Positions 52,449 through 60,911 of a DNA stretch of 64,000 nt are shown one piece after another. The notes beneath the pieces were generated by a model. The model had not been told where the DNA came from. It ran no database searches and saw nothing but the letters and a program-made list of their open reading frames with translations. Origin of the DNA: Longitalea arenae (lineage in GTDB: Bacteria > Bacteroidota > Bacteroidia > Chitinophagales > Chitinophagaceae); the NCBI RefSeq assembly GCF_016924755.1, contig NZ_JAFFJX010000006.1, positions 62,001 to 126,000 on the forward strand, read 5' to 3'. Each line of letters starts with the position of its first letter. Position 1 is the stretch's first letter. Position numbers and translations under genes: made by a program.

Positions 52449-54941
52449 ATGAAAAATACGTCTACCTGGTTAACGGGCATATTATGTTTTCTTTCCATTG
52501 TTGTTACTGCACAAAATAGGTCGGGTAAAGTAAGTGGCGTTATCACCGATGCAGATGCTCAACCAGTAGAATCGGCCAGCGCTTCCTTGCAAAGGGCAAA
52601 AGATTCATCGCTGGTTAAGGTAGCGGTTACCGACAAATACGGACTTTTTGAGTTTGATAACATTTTACAGGGAGATTATTTTGTCACCGTTACAGCTGTT
52701 GGTTACAAAAAGATCAGCAGCAAACGTTTTACAGTTCCGGTTGCATCGACGTATAAAATACCATCCTTTCAATTACAAAAAGCCGACGCAAAGACCCTGG
52801 GTGAAGTTACCGTCTCTGCTAAAAGACCCCTGATCGAGAACAAGATCGATCGAATGGTAGTGAATGTAGAGGCCGCACCAACCAATGCCGGCGCATCGGC
52901 CCTGGAAGTGCTGGAAAAATCGCCCGGCGTTACGGTAAGCAATGAAGGAGAGATCAGCCTGAAAGGCAAACAGGGGGTGCGGGTGATGCTGGATGGTAAA
53001 CCAACCTATTTGTCGCCGGCCGATCTGGCCAATCTGTTAAAGAACCTGCCGGCATCAGCCCTGGATCAGATCGAGATCATGACCAACCCACCGGCCCGCT
53101 ATGACGCCAGCGGCAATTCAGGCATTATCAATATCAAAACCAAAAAGAGCCTTACGGAAGGATTGAATGGTAGTATCTCAATCGGTGGCACCGTGAGCAA
53201 TTGGAAATACCGTAGTAATTCCTGGGAGTATCCGGTACGCGGTACCAGCAGCATCAACCTCAATTACCGGAAAGGCAAATGGAACCTCTTTGCAAATTAC
53301 AATTACAATTACCGTGAGGGCCGGGGTTCGCTGGAACTGGACCGCCGCTTTTTCGAAAAGGACGGTTCGTTGAATTCCACCTCGTTTACCAATACCCAAT
53401 TCATCGGCCGCAACAACAATCAAACGATAAAGGCAGGCTTCGATTATTACGCCAATAAAAAGAACGTTATCGGCGTAGCGCTTACCGGGTTCGGATTTTT
53501 TGGGCGCCCTTATCCAACCAGTTCCCAGACGATATTCAGGCCCGATGGAAGCATTGAATCGGTACTGGAATCCAGGATCGCCAACAGGAATAACTTCTTT
53601 AATTATTCTGCGAATATAAATTACAAGCATACATTCGATTCAACCGGGCATGAGCTCACTGCCGATATTGATTATATCGGTTACCTGAACAGTGCCAGGA
53701 ACACCTTGTACACTTCCATTTACGACAATAACGGCGGAGCCCTGGGCGGCCTTACCCTGTCAGGAGATATTCCCGGGTTGATCAATATCTATTCGGCCAA
53801 AGCCGACTATGTACGCCCGCTTAAAAATAATTTGCGCTTCGATGCCGGCTTTAAGGTAAGCTACGTAAAGAATGACAACGAAGTAAAATACGAACGCAAC
53901 GACAACGGCACCTGGAAACCAGACAACCGCTCGAACCACTTTATTTATAGAGAAAACATAAATGCAGGTTATATAAGCTTTAATAAGAAGTGGAAGAAAT
54001 GGAGCGGACAGGCAGGCCTGCGTATTGAAAATACCATTGCCAAGGGAAAACAGGTCACCAATGATTCCAGCTTTACCCGCAATTATACCAGCCTGTTCCC
54101 TACGGCATATATCAATTACGAAGCCAGTAAAAATCATGCTTTCACGTTAACCTATGGCCGCCGTATAGAAAGGCCTAATTACCAGGACCTGAACCCTTTC
54201 ATCTGGTTCTTGGATTCCTTACAATACCGCCAGGGCAATCCATACCTGCTGCCTCAATATGCCAACAATATTGAGTTCCGGCATACCTGGAAAGGGCGAT
54301 TCACCACGACGATCAATTATACGCTTACCGACGATGTGATATCGCAGCTCCTGAAACAAAACACCGAAAAAAGGATCACCTTTCTCACAACCGATAATGT
54401 AGCGAAGTTCAAGAATATCGGTCTGGCCATCAACGCTCCTTTTTCACCGGTAAAGAACTGGAATGTGAACCTTTTTGTAAACGTATTCAATAACCGGTAT
54501 GAAGGCATATACTTCAATTCATTCACCGGCAATAACGATCCTATTGACATAAGTTATACCTCGGCGCTGGTAAACGTTAGTAACACATTTACCTTCAAAA
54601 AAGGATGGAGTGGGGAAGTGAGTGGTTGGTACCGGGGCAAGGCCATTGAGCAGTTAACGATCGCCGACCCGATGTTCTTCCTGAACCTGGGAGTGCAAAA
54701 AATGGTGATCAGGGGGAAAGGCACCCTGCGGCTGAATGTGCGCGACCCGTTCCACTGGCAGCAATTCAGGGGGCGTACGCTGTACAGCGATATAGATGTG
54801 AAGATCTTTAACCGCTGGGATAATCGAAATATTACGGCAACCTTCAGTTACCGCTTCGGTAAAAGCTCCGTGGCCCAGGCCCGTCGCAGGAATACCGGCG
54901 CCGCCGAAGAACAGAACAGGGCAGGAGGAAGTCAGAATTAG
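52449..54941 (+). CDS. Outer-membrane beta-barrel protein, paralogue of the 49189 gene
   Basis: The 830-residue product has the same plan: signal peptide to about residue 21 (VVTAQ), regulatory-like sandwich (GVITDADAQPVESASASLQR), plug-like segment (EVLEKSPGVTVSNEGEIS, LDQIEIMTNPPARYDASGNS) and barrel with YGRRIERPNYQDLNPFIWF. It shares motif order and several identical blocks with the gene at 49189, so a duplication is likely. The 3' end reads SQN-stop as AGTCAGAATTAG, and this stretch is copied in the repeat array that follows. A Fur-box-like site is upstream. Confidence 0.85.
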   Translation: MKNTSTWLTGILCFLSIVVTAQNRSGKVSGVITDADAQPVESASASLQRAKDSSLVKVAVTDKYGLFEFDNILQGDYFVTVTAVGYKKISSKRFTVPVASTYKIPSFQLQKADAKTLGEVTVSAKRPLIENKIDRMVVNVEAAPTNAGASALEVLEKSPGVTVSNEGEISLKGKQGVRVMLDGKPTYLSPADLANLLKNLPASALDQIEIMTNPPARYDASGNSGIINIKTKKSLTEGLNGSISIGGTVSNWKYRSNSWEYPVRGTSSINLNYRKGKWNLFANYNYNYREGRGSLELDRRFFEKDGSLNSTSFTNTQFIGRNNNQTIKAGFDYYANKKNVIGVALTGFGFFGRPYPTSSQTIFRPDGSIESVLESRIANRNNFFNYSANINYKHTFDSTGHELTADIDYIGYLNSARNTLYTSIYDNNGGALGGLTLSGDIPGLINIYSAKADYVRPLKNNLRFDAGFKVSYVKNDNEVKYERNDNGTWKPDNRSNHFIYRENINAGYISFNKKWKKWSGQAGLRIENTIAKGKQVTNDSSFTRNYTSLFPTAYINYEASKNHAFTLTYGRRIERPNYQDLNPFIWFLDSLQYRQGNPYLLPQYANNIEFRHTWKGRFTTTINYTLTDDVISQLLKQNTEKRITFLTTDNVAKFKNIGLAINAPFSPVKNWNVNLFVNVFNNRYEGIYFNSFTGNNDPIDISYTSALVNVSNTFTFKKGWSGEVSGWYRGKAIEQLTIADPMFFLNLGVQKMVIRGKGTLRLNVRDPFHWQQFRGRTLYSDIDVKIFNRWDNRNITATFSYRFGKSSVAQARRRNTGAAEEQNRAGGSQN

Positions 54942-55213
54942 CTAATGTGCTAATTTGCTGATGTGCTAATGGAATACAGTCAGAATTAGCTAATGTGCTA
55001 ATATGCTGATGTGCTAATGGAATACAGTTAGAATTTGCTGATGTGCTGATGTGCTGATGTGCTAATGGAATACAGTCAGAATTAGCTAATGTGCTAATGT
55101 GCTGATGTGCTAATGGAATACAGTCAGAATTTGCTGATGTGCTAATGTGCTGATGTATTAATGGAATACAGTCAGAATTTGCTGATGTGCTAATGTGCTA
55201 GTGGAATACAGGA
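54930..55213. repeat. 48-bp tandem array (six 8-mers per unit) starting in the barrel gene's 3' end
   Basis: About six copies of a 48-bp unit are seen, each made of GCTAATGT-type 8-mers plus GGAATACAGTCAGAATTA. The segment AGTCAGAATTA occurs at 54930 and again at 54978, exactly 48 bases on. The first copy overlaps the last codons and stop of the barrel gene. Units differ by single-base changes. Confidence 0.9.
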
Positions 55214-55289
55214 TCCAAGATATAATGATTGTTGTTGGTGGAATACGCAAACGTCCAGGTAACACGAGCTCCCAATAAGTTGGGTACCG

Positions 55290-55337
55290 TCTAATTTCAT
55301 AATTAGCACATCAGCAAATTATCACATTATCACATTA
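55290..55337. repeat. Inverted arm matching the 48-bp array
   Basis: AATTAGCACATCAGCAAATT and the ATCACATTATCACATTA that follows are the reverse complement of TGCTAAT and GATAATGT units. It follows the array after about 75 bases without repeats. Confidence 0.7.
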
Positions 55338-55476
55338 ACCTTTGTTCTCTCCGTTTCATGTGCAACACTAAGCCCTGACGATCGCGTCGGGGCATTTTTA
55401 TGACGGCATTTTCACTTATACTATCTAATTAAGTACATTCGTGCCCTGATACTATTCAGTACTTTAAATTAACGCT

Positions 55477-55968
55477 ATGCCTTCGTTTGACATTGTTAGT
55501 AAAGTGGACGGACAGGCACTGGACAATGCAGTGAATGTAACCACTAAGGAAATCACCAACCGCTTCGATTTTAAAGGGTCGCATGTGGTGATCAATCTCG
55601 ACAAAAAAGAATTCAAGATCAACATTGAGGCCGAGGATGACATGAAAATGCGTCAACTGATAGACGTATTGATCAACCGGGCGCACAAACAGAACATTTC
55701 ACCGGAAGCCTTTGACCTCTCGAAAGAGTCGTATCAAAGCGGCAAACTGGTAAAGCAGGAGGTTCTTGTAAGAAACGGCCTGAAACAGGAAGATGCCAAA
55801 AAGATCGTGAAACTCATTAAAGATTCCGGCCTGAAAGTACAGGCTCAGATCAACGACGATATCGTTCGCGTTACCGGTAAAAAGATCGATGACCTGCAGG
55901 AAGTGATCCAGCTCTGCCGCAATGCCTCCCTGGGCATTCCCCTGCAATTTGAGAATATGAGAAGTTAA
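55477..55968 (+). CDS. YajQ family nucleotide-binding protein
   Basis: The 163-residue protein matches YajQ, which in other bacteria binds cyclic di-GMP or tRNA and acts in stress or as a phage-protein partner. It starts MPSFDIVSKVDGQALDNAVN and has NRFDFKGSHVVINLDKK near residue 27, both typical, as is the end RNASLGIPLQFENMR. The length is standard. Function in this organism is unknown. It follows the large repeat region and precedes a long gap. Confidence 0.88.
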   Translation: MPSFDIVSKVDGQALDNAVNVTTKEITNRFDFKGSHVVINLDKKEFKINIEAEDDMKMRQLIDVLINRAHKQNISPEAFDLSKESYQSGKLVKQEVLVRNGLKQEDAKKIVKLIKDSGLKVQAQINDDIVRVTGKKIDDLQEVIQLCRNASLGIPLQFENMRS

Positions 55969-55984
55969 AGCACCGTTGTATATA

Positions 55985-56095
55985 GCCAAGAGTTACAAGT
56001 TCCAGGTTTCAGGGCGCCCTCCAGTTGTGAATGCTTCCCGGTTTAGCATCCTGCACCGATAGCCATGTAACTTGTAACCTGTAACAGCTCTTGGC
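55985..56095. repeat. Inverted 7-bp arrays (CTGTAAC family)
   Basis: GCCAAGAGTTACAAGTTCCA at the left is mirrored by TGTAACTTGTAACCTGTAAC and AGCTCTTGGC at the right, so GCCAAGAG and CTCTTGGC close the element. The units are the same as at 10826 and 35103. Confidence 0.8.
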
Positions 56096-56410
56096 ACAGG
56101 AAAGCCGGGAACCGGCCCCTGTGGATAATTAAGTGCAGAACAGGTGTAAAAGATAACCGGCTGAAATTTGGGAAAGAAGTAATATAATAAGTAACTTAGG
56201 TATAGAAAATCGCAGTAGACTGGTAAAATGGTTCAATGCGATTAGCGGAAAGCATTGGGTATACAGGTTATACGTGCTCGTAGCAGGTATAAAATGGATC
56301 CGGTGCTTTCTTTTTTATTTCTTGCCTTAAAAAATTACTTTTACCTACCAGTTTATTAATTTTCCATTTATCTTTATTAAATATTTAAAGAAGTCAGGAA
56401 TAAAATTTAA
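56096..56410. other. Gap before the L31 promoter
   Basis: No gene, array or terminator was recognised. Confidence 0.4.
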
Positions 56411-56442
56411 TTTGGCGGAGTTATACGGGAGAGCTAATTTTG
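56411..56442 (+). promoter_or_regulatory. Promoter of the L31 gene
   Basis: TTTG at 56411-56414 and TAATTTTG at 56435-56442 have a 20-base spacer, a close match to the consensus. A leader of about 75 bases follows. Confidence 0.8.
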
Positions 56443-56525
56443 CGGCTTTGCTGATAAAACCAGCATAACAAATCATTAAACAGCTAGTACCGCAAAATCG
56501 GTGCACAATTTAAAATCAAAGAGTT

Positions 56526-56777
56526 ATGAAAAAGGGACTTCATCCCGAAAATTATCGGTTCGTAGTTTTTAAAGATATGAGTAACGGGTACAGTTTCCTC
56601 AGCCGTTCTACTTCACCTTCAAAAGAAACTATCAAATGGGAAGATGGTAATGAATACCCTCTCATCAAATTAGAAATTTCTAATACATCTCACCCCTTCT
56701 TCACCGGTCAAAACGTACTGGTTGATACAGCGGGTAGGATTGATAAATTCAAGAAACGTTACGAAAAGAAAAAATAA
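56526..56777 (+). CDS. rpmE2: Ribosomal protein L31 type B
   Basis: The 83-residue protein [20 protein letters not shown] is an L31 of the type B (zinc-free) form, with no CxxC motifs. In other bacteria such forms replace the zinc form under zinc limitation, but in Bacteroidota this is often the only L31. It ends KKRYEKKK. Its promoter is strong, and a terminator follows about 50 bases after the stop. Confidence 0.93.
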   Translation: MKKGLHPENYRFVVFKDMSNGYSFLSRSTSPSKETIKWEDGNEYPLIKLEISNTSHPFFTGQNVLVDTAGRIDKFKKRYEKKK

Positions 56778-56825
56778 AAAGCGTAATTTCAATACAAACA
56801 TTTTTGTTTTTCATGGCTATACTTT

Positions 56826-56862
56826 CCCTTTCCTGTTCTCAGGAAGGGGATTTTTCTTTTTA
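56826..56862 (+). terminator. Intrinsic terminator after the L31 gene
   Basis: CCCTTTCCTG pairs with CAGGAAGGGG over a four-base loop, followed by ATTTTTCTTTT. Confidence 0.75.
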
Positions 56863-57278
56863 TACGGATCTATTCAATACAGATCAAATGATCCCTGTCT
56901 TCAACTTACACACTGTTTTAAAGAACATTTTACTTCCGTTCGTTAGTTTATACCAATTGTTCAGGTAACAACAATGTTAAGGTGTCATTTATACATTAAT
57001 GGCGCTGGTTTTGATTCCTGTCCTTACACTTCATGAAATAATACACCTGCAGAAGGTGTAACGTTGCATGCTTTCCAGGAAGTATCCCTGCTTTGTTAAT
57101 ACTTTGCTGTAGTTTTTATACCCATGCTGGCATCGTTGTATAACGATACACCCCCAGCAAGCGATCTCGATGTTCCGGATAGCTTCCTGATCCTTTTGAA
57201 TTTCTGGCGGTTACTTATATAAATGCAGGAATTTGCAGGCAAGCAAACCAGGATTCACAGGAACTTAAAACCCTGAAC
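56863..57278. other. Gap before the GlmU-like gene promoter
   Basis: No array, gene or RNA was recognised; this is one of the few long co-directional gaps without a repeat element. Confidence 0.4.
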
Positions 57279-57311
57279 TTTGACCGGTATATAAAAAATG
57301 AATTAAGTTTG
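57279..57311 (+). promoter_or_regulatory. Promoter of the GlmU-like gene and tpiA
   Basis: TTTG at 57279-57282 and TAAGTTTG at 57304-57311 with a 21-base spacer fit the consensus. The start codon follows about 50 bases later. Confidence 0.75.
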
Positions 57312-57362
57312 ACTGCCCAGCACTATCATTAGCACCGAATCAAGAAATAAGCACTAAGTATT

Positions 57363-58424
57363 ATGAACAAAAGGGTATTTCTTTCCGATAAAGAAGTGGC
57401 TGATCATTTATTTCCCTTTACGCAAACCCGCTCTGTGGCCGATATCCGCATCGGCATTCTCACCATCCGCCAAAAATGGGAACGGCTCCTGGGTGAACCG
57501 GTGACCGTACTGAGAAAAGACGAAGAAGCAGCTGCAGATGCTATTGTTTTTGCCGCTAACATTATACCTACTGCCCAATTCATCCATTCTATGCTCGATG
57601 CCGGGGGAGCGCCTGCCCTGCAGCCCGATTACAGTTCGGTAAAGGTGTTGCAATATCCCTGGCATATATTTCTGTGGAATGACTGGGCTTTGCGCGAAGA
57701 TTATCAACTGCTTACGCAACACCGGGTTTCAGCGCCCATCCCGGAGAGCGTGCAGGTGGTAAATGCCGGTAACCTGTTTATTGAGCCGGGCGCCGTTTTA
57801 AACCATTGCCTGCTGAATGCCTCAACCGGCCCCATTTATATCGGCCCTAATGCCGAGGTCATGGAAGGATCGCTGATCAGAGGCCCTTTTGCCCTGGGCG
57901 AAGGTTCGGTAGTAAAAATGGGAACGAAAATATATGGAGCGACCACCATCGGTCCGCACTGCGTCGTTGGGGGCGAGATCAAAAATTCCATCCTCTTTGG
58001 GTATTCCAACAAAGCCCACGACGGCTACCTGGGCGACTCGGTAATAGGCGAGTGGTGCAACCTGGGCGCCGGCACCTCCAATTCCAACATTAAAAATACG
58101 GCCAGCGAAGTGAATGTCTGGCATCACCCTACCCGCGAATACCTTCGTGCAGGCCTGAAATGCGGGTTGCTGATGGGCGATTATTCCCGTGCGGCCATCA
58201 ATACTTCTTTCAATACCGGAACGGTGGTAGGCATTTGCGCCAATATCTTTGGCGAAGGCATGCCACCCAAGTTCGTACCCAGTTTTACCTGGGGCAACAA
58301 GGGGCTAAGCCTGTATGAATTTGAGAAAGCGCTCACAGATATAGGCAATTGGAAAAAATTAAAAAATCAGCTACTTACAGAAGCCGAAATAACTCAATTG
58401 AAACATATTTTTGGGCAATCATAA
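57363..58424 (+). CDS. GlmU-like putative sugar nucleotidyltransferase
   Basis: The 353-residue protein has an N-terminal region typical of the Bacteroidota GlmU-like group. Its C-terminal left-handed beta-helix of hexapeptide repeats is at about residues 130-290 (NLFIEPGAVLNHCLL, IYIGPNAEVMEGSLIRGPF, VVGGEIKNSILFGYSNKAH). The GAGTSNSNIKN motif near residue 238 is seen in acyltransferase parts of this family. I saw no clear GlmU pyrophosphorylase signature, so activity as nucleotidyltransferase or acetyltransferase is unproven. It leads a unit with tpiA, 32 bases downstream. Confidence 0.75.
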   Translation: MNKRVFLSDKEVADHLFPFTQTRSVADIRIGILTIRQKWERLLGEPVTVLRKDEEAAADAIVFAANIIPTAQFIHSMLDAGGAPALQPDYSSVKVLQYPWHIFLWNDWALREDYQLLTQHRVSAPIPESVQVVNAGNLFIEPGAVLNHCLLNASTGPIYIGPNAEVMEGSLIRGPFALGEGSVVKMGTKIYGATTIGPHCVVGGEIKNSILFGYSNKAHDGYLGDSVIGEWCNLGAGTSNSNIKNTASEVNVWHHPTREYLRAGLKCGLLMGDYSRAAINTSFNTGTVVGICANIFGEGMPPKFVPSFTWGNKGLSLYEFEKALTDIGNWKKLKNQLLTEAEITQLKHIFGQS

Positions 58425-58456
58425 AAAGCCTTCATTACTAAAAAAGACGACTACTT

Positions 58457-59218
58457 ATGCGCAAACAAATTGCTGCGGCTAACTGGAAGATGAATTGTAC
58501 CTACCAACAAGGCGAACAGTTACTCAATGAGATCCTTTCAGCCAAAATTGCATTAAAAGAACATCAGCAAACCATTTTTGCCGTTCCTTTCCCCTACCTG
58601 ATCATGGCAAAAAGTGAGACCGAGGAAGAGAACAATTATTTTGTTGCTGCTCAGAACTGTTATAACAAAAAATCAGGTGCTTACACCGGTGAGGTATCAG
58701 CCGAAATGTTGCAGTCGATCGGTATCCAATTCTGTGTGCTGGGTCACAGTGAGCGCCGTGAATATTTTCAGGAGTCGAACAAGATGCTGGCCGAAAAACT
58801 GGATCTCTGCCTGCAGCACAATATCACCCCCATATTTTGCTGCGGTGAGCCGCTGAACATTCGCGAAGCCAACACACAAAACAGCTTTGTAGAAACGCAG
58901 TTAAAGGAATCTCTTTTCCATTTATCAGATACAGATATCAAACGCATCGTGATCGCTTATGAACCCATTTGGGCCATTGGAACAGGAAAAACAGCCAGTT
59001 CTGAACAGGCCCAGGAAATGCATGCCTACCTGCGCAGTGTACTGGCCAAACAATATGGCGCTGCTACGGCCGATGCCATTTCTATCCTCTATGGCGGCAG
59101 TGTAAAAGCCAATAATGCGAAAGAATTGTTCAGCTGCCCGGACGTTGATGGCGGACTGGTAGGCGGCGCTTCACTGAATGCGTCAGAATTCATAACTATA
59201 ATCAAGAGTTTAAAATAG
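58457..59218 (+). CDS. tpiA: Triose-phosphate isomerase
   Basis: The 253-residue glycolytic enzyme interconverts dihydroxyacetone phosphate and glyceraldehyde 3-phosphate. Motifs are AANWKMN at the start (Lys12-type), GHSERREYF (catalytic His) near residue 95, YEPIWAIGTGK (catalytic Glu) near 170, and YGGSVKANN near 212. All expected residues are present. It follows the GlmU-like gene by 32 bases, so cotranscription is likely. A repeat element of GAAGTAT units lies downstream. Confidence 0.95.
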   Translation: MRKQIAAANWKMNCTYQQGEQLLNEILSAKIALKEHQQTIFAVPFPYLIMAKSETEEENNYFVAAQNCYNKKSGAYTGEVSAEMLQSIGIQFCVLGHSERREYFQESNKMLAEKLDLCLQHNITPIFCCGEPLNIREANTQNSFVETQLKESLFHLSDTDIKRIVIAYEPIWAIGTGKTASSEQAQEMHAYLRSVLAKQYGAATADAISILYGGSVKANNAKELFSCPDVDGGLVGGASLNASEFITIIKSLK

Positions 59219-59234
59219 CGCCTTCCGGCAGGAT

Positions 59235-59320
59235 GCGAAGAAGTATGAAGTATGAGGTAACCTTCTTAACTTTTACCCCAGACTTCGTACTTCTTACTTT
59301 CAATTTCTTACTTCTTCCCC
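59235..59320. repeat. Inverted arrays (GAAGTAT family)
   Basis: GAAGAAGTATGAAGTATGAG on the left is mirrored by TTCGTACTTCTTACTTTC and more on the right. The units are about 7 bp and degenerate. It lies between tpiA and the hemerythrin-like gene. Confidence 0.7.
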
Positions 59321-59411
59321 TTTGCCAATTGATTGTTAAAAGCCTTAACAATTTTTCCCCAGAAACCGCTTATGGATTGATTATTGTTTTCCTTTCCCGG
59401 GAGGAATTGTT

Positions 59412-59843
59412 ATGGAACATTCAAAGGCATTACAGGTGCTATCCTGGCAACACAAGGAAGACAGGTTAAAGTGCCGTGAGTTTTTAAAAGATATCCAGCA
59501 GCAGCGCGATAAGACCAGTATCCGGCAACGGATCCTTCAATTCTGGAAGAACGAGCTGCAGAAGCATGTGGAGGCTGAAGAAGCGATATTATTCCCTTTT
59601 TTGCAGAAACATCATTTCCCTTTCAACTTCGTGAATATTCTCAAGCGGGAGCACGATACCATTCGCCTGCTGGCCGAACGCCTTAACCGGCACGACGAGG
59701 ATTATTATCTGTATAAAGCCTTTATCAAACTGGTTGACCAGCATAGCCGCTTTGAAGATGAGATCATCTTCAGAAAAATGGAAGAATTGATTCCCCAACA
59801 GGAACTAAGTCAGCTAAATACGTCAATGGCTGCAGCACGCTGA
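59412..59843 (+). CDS. Hemerythrin-type HHE domain protein
   Basis: The 143-residue helical protein has a hemerythrin-like pattern of iron ligands: LSWQHKEDR, HVEAEEAILFPFL, LKREHDTI, and VDQHSRFEDEIIF. These are His and Glu residues in the four-helix bundle that could bind a di-iron centre for O2 or NO sensing, or for iron-sulfur repair. It stands alone. The stop lies within the left arm of a repeat element. Confidence 0.75.
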   Translation: MEHSKALQVLSWQHKEDRLKCREFLKDIQQQRDKTSIRQRILQFWKNELQKHVEAEEAILFPFLQKHHFPFNFVNILKREHDTIRLLAERLNRHDEDYYLYKAFIKLVDQHSRFEDEIIFRKMEELIPQQELSQLNTSMAAAR

Positions 59844-59953
59844 ACGCCCAACGCAGAACGCCAAACGCTTAGCCGCATTGAAACGTTTTTAGTTTTTAGG
59901 GAATTACCCATTAAAAAGAATTGCGTTCAGTGTTCAGCCTCAAGCGTTTTGCG
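59842..59953. repeat. Inverted 7-bp arrays (AACGCCC family)
   Basis: The left arm at 59842-59870 has AACGCCC, AACGCAG, AACGCCA and AACGCTT. The right arm at 59921-59953 has the complement (TTGCGTTCAGTGTTCAG and AAGCGTTTTGCG). It lies between the hemerythrin-like gene and the GT9 gene. Confidence 0.8.
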
Positions 59954-60002
59954 TAAAATTATGTAGTTTAGCTCCCGCTAGTGCCGGAGAAAAAATTACA
60001 TA

Positions 60003-60911
60003 ATGACAAAGATTCTGCTAATTAAAACAGGAGCAGCCGGTGATGTTGTTCGTACTACCGTATTGTTGAATGCGCTGCAAGGGTCCGTTACCTGGGTTAT
60101 CGACAGCAGGTATGAACCTATTTTACCAATAAGGCATCCCCATTTACACCGCGTAGTAACCCTCGACAATGCGTTCGAAACCTTACAGCACGAGATCTTT
60201 GATCATACGATTTCCCTTGAAGAAGATCATACCTGCGCCCTGCTCGCCTGCAGGGTACCTACCAAAAAACTAACCGGCATTTATCTCGAGAACAAACGGC
60301 TTACCTATACGCCTGATTCAGCCGGCTGGTACGACCTGAGCCTGCTATCAACGCTGGGCCATGCAGCCGCCAACGAGGCCAAAAAGCAAAATAAAGCCAG
60401 CTTTCAGCAATTGTTGCTGAATATGTTCGCACTACCCTTCAACGGCGAAGCCTATAGCATTTACCGCAATCATCAGATCAGGCCCGATCAGCGGGTGGTT
60501 GGTATTGAAACCAGGGTGGGGGCCCGCTGGCCCAATAAAGGCTGGAGCGGTTATCCGGCACTGATGAACAAACTCGAGCAACTGGGCTATGAATGCCGGC
60601 TGCTGCAGGAACGCAAGACCATTACAGAATACCTCGATGATATTGCCGCTTGTGGTTGTATCATTTCAGGCGATACCCTGGCAATGCATGTAGCCATGGC
60701 CTATCATATTCCTTCCATTGCTGTCTTTAATTGTACCAGTGCCGCCGAGATCTACGATTATGGCACGCTTAAAAAGATCGTAAGTCCCATGCTGATGCAA
60801 GCTTTTTACAAGACCAGCTTTTCACAGGCTGTTATCGATTCTATATCGCCGGAAGAAGTATATGCAGCATTTCTGCAACTTAAAGGGGTTAACCCATTGC
60901 AAAAAGTGTAG
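60003..60911 (+). CDS. Glycosyltransferase family 9 (heptosyltransferase-like)
   Basis: The 302-residue protein fits GT9: ILLIKTGAAGDVVRTTVLLN at the start, then the GIETRVGARWPNKGW block, and the nucleotide-sugar-binding SGDTLAMHVAMAYHIPSIAVF near residue 220. GT9 enzymes add a heptose or similar sugar to cell-surface glycans such as LPS core. Its last 23 bases overlap the convergent glycosyltransferase gene. The presence of flippase and other transferase genes beside it points to a surface-glycan locus. Confidence 0.85.
   Translation: MTKILLIKTGAAGDVVRTTVLLNALQGSVTWVIDSRYEPILPIRHPHLHRVVTLDNAFETLQHEIFDHTISLEEDHTCALLACRVPTKKLTGIYLENKRLTYTPDSAGWYDLSLLSTLGHAAANEAKKQNKASFQQLLLNMFALPFNGEAYSIYRNHQIRPDQRVVGIETRVGARWPNKGWSGYPALMNKLEQLGYECRLLQERKTITEYLDDIAACGCIISGDTLAMHVAMAYHIPSIAVFNCTSAAEIYDYGTLKKIVSPMLMQAFYKTSFSQAVIDSISPEEVYAAFLQLKGVNPLQKV

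Noticed and set aside
54941-55213. Possible CRISPR array
   Set aside because: The repeat is 48 bp with no unique spacers; all parts of the unit repeat, and no cas genes are nearby.
56722-56946. Plus-strand frame after L31
   Set aside because: It overlaps the L31 gene end and terminator and has no family features.
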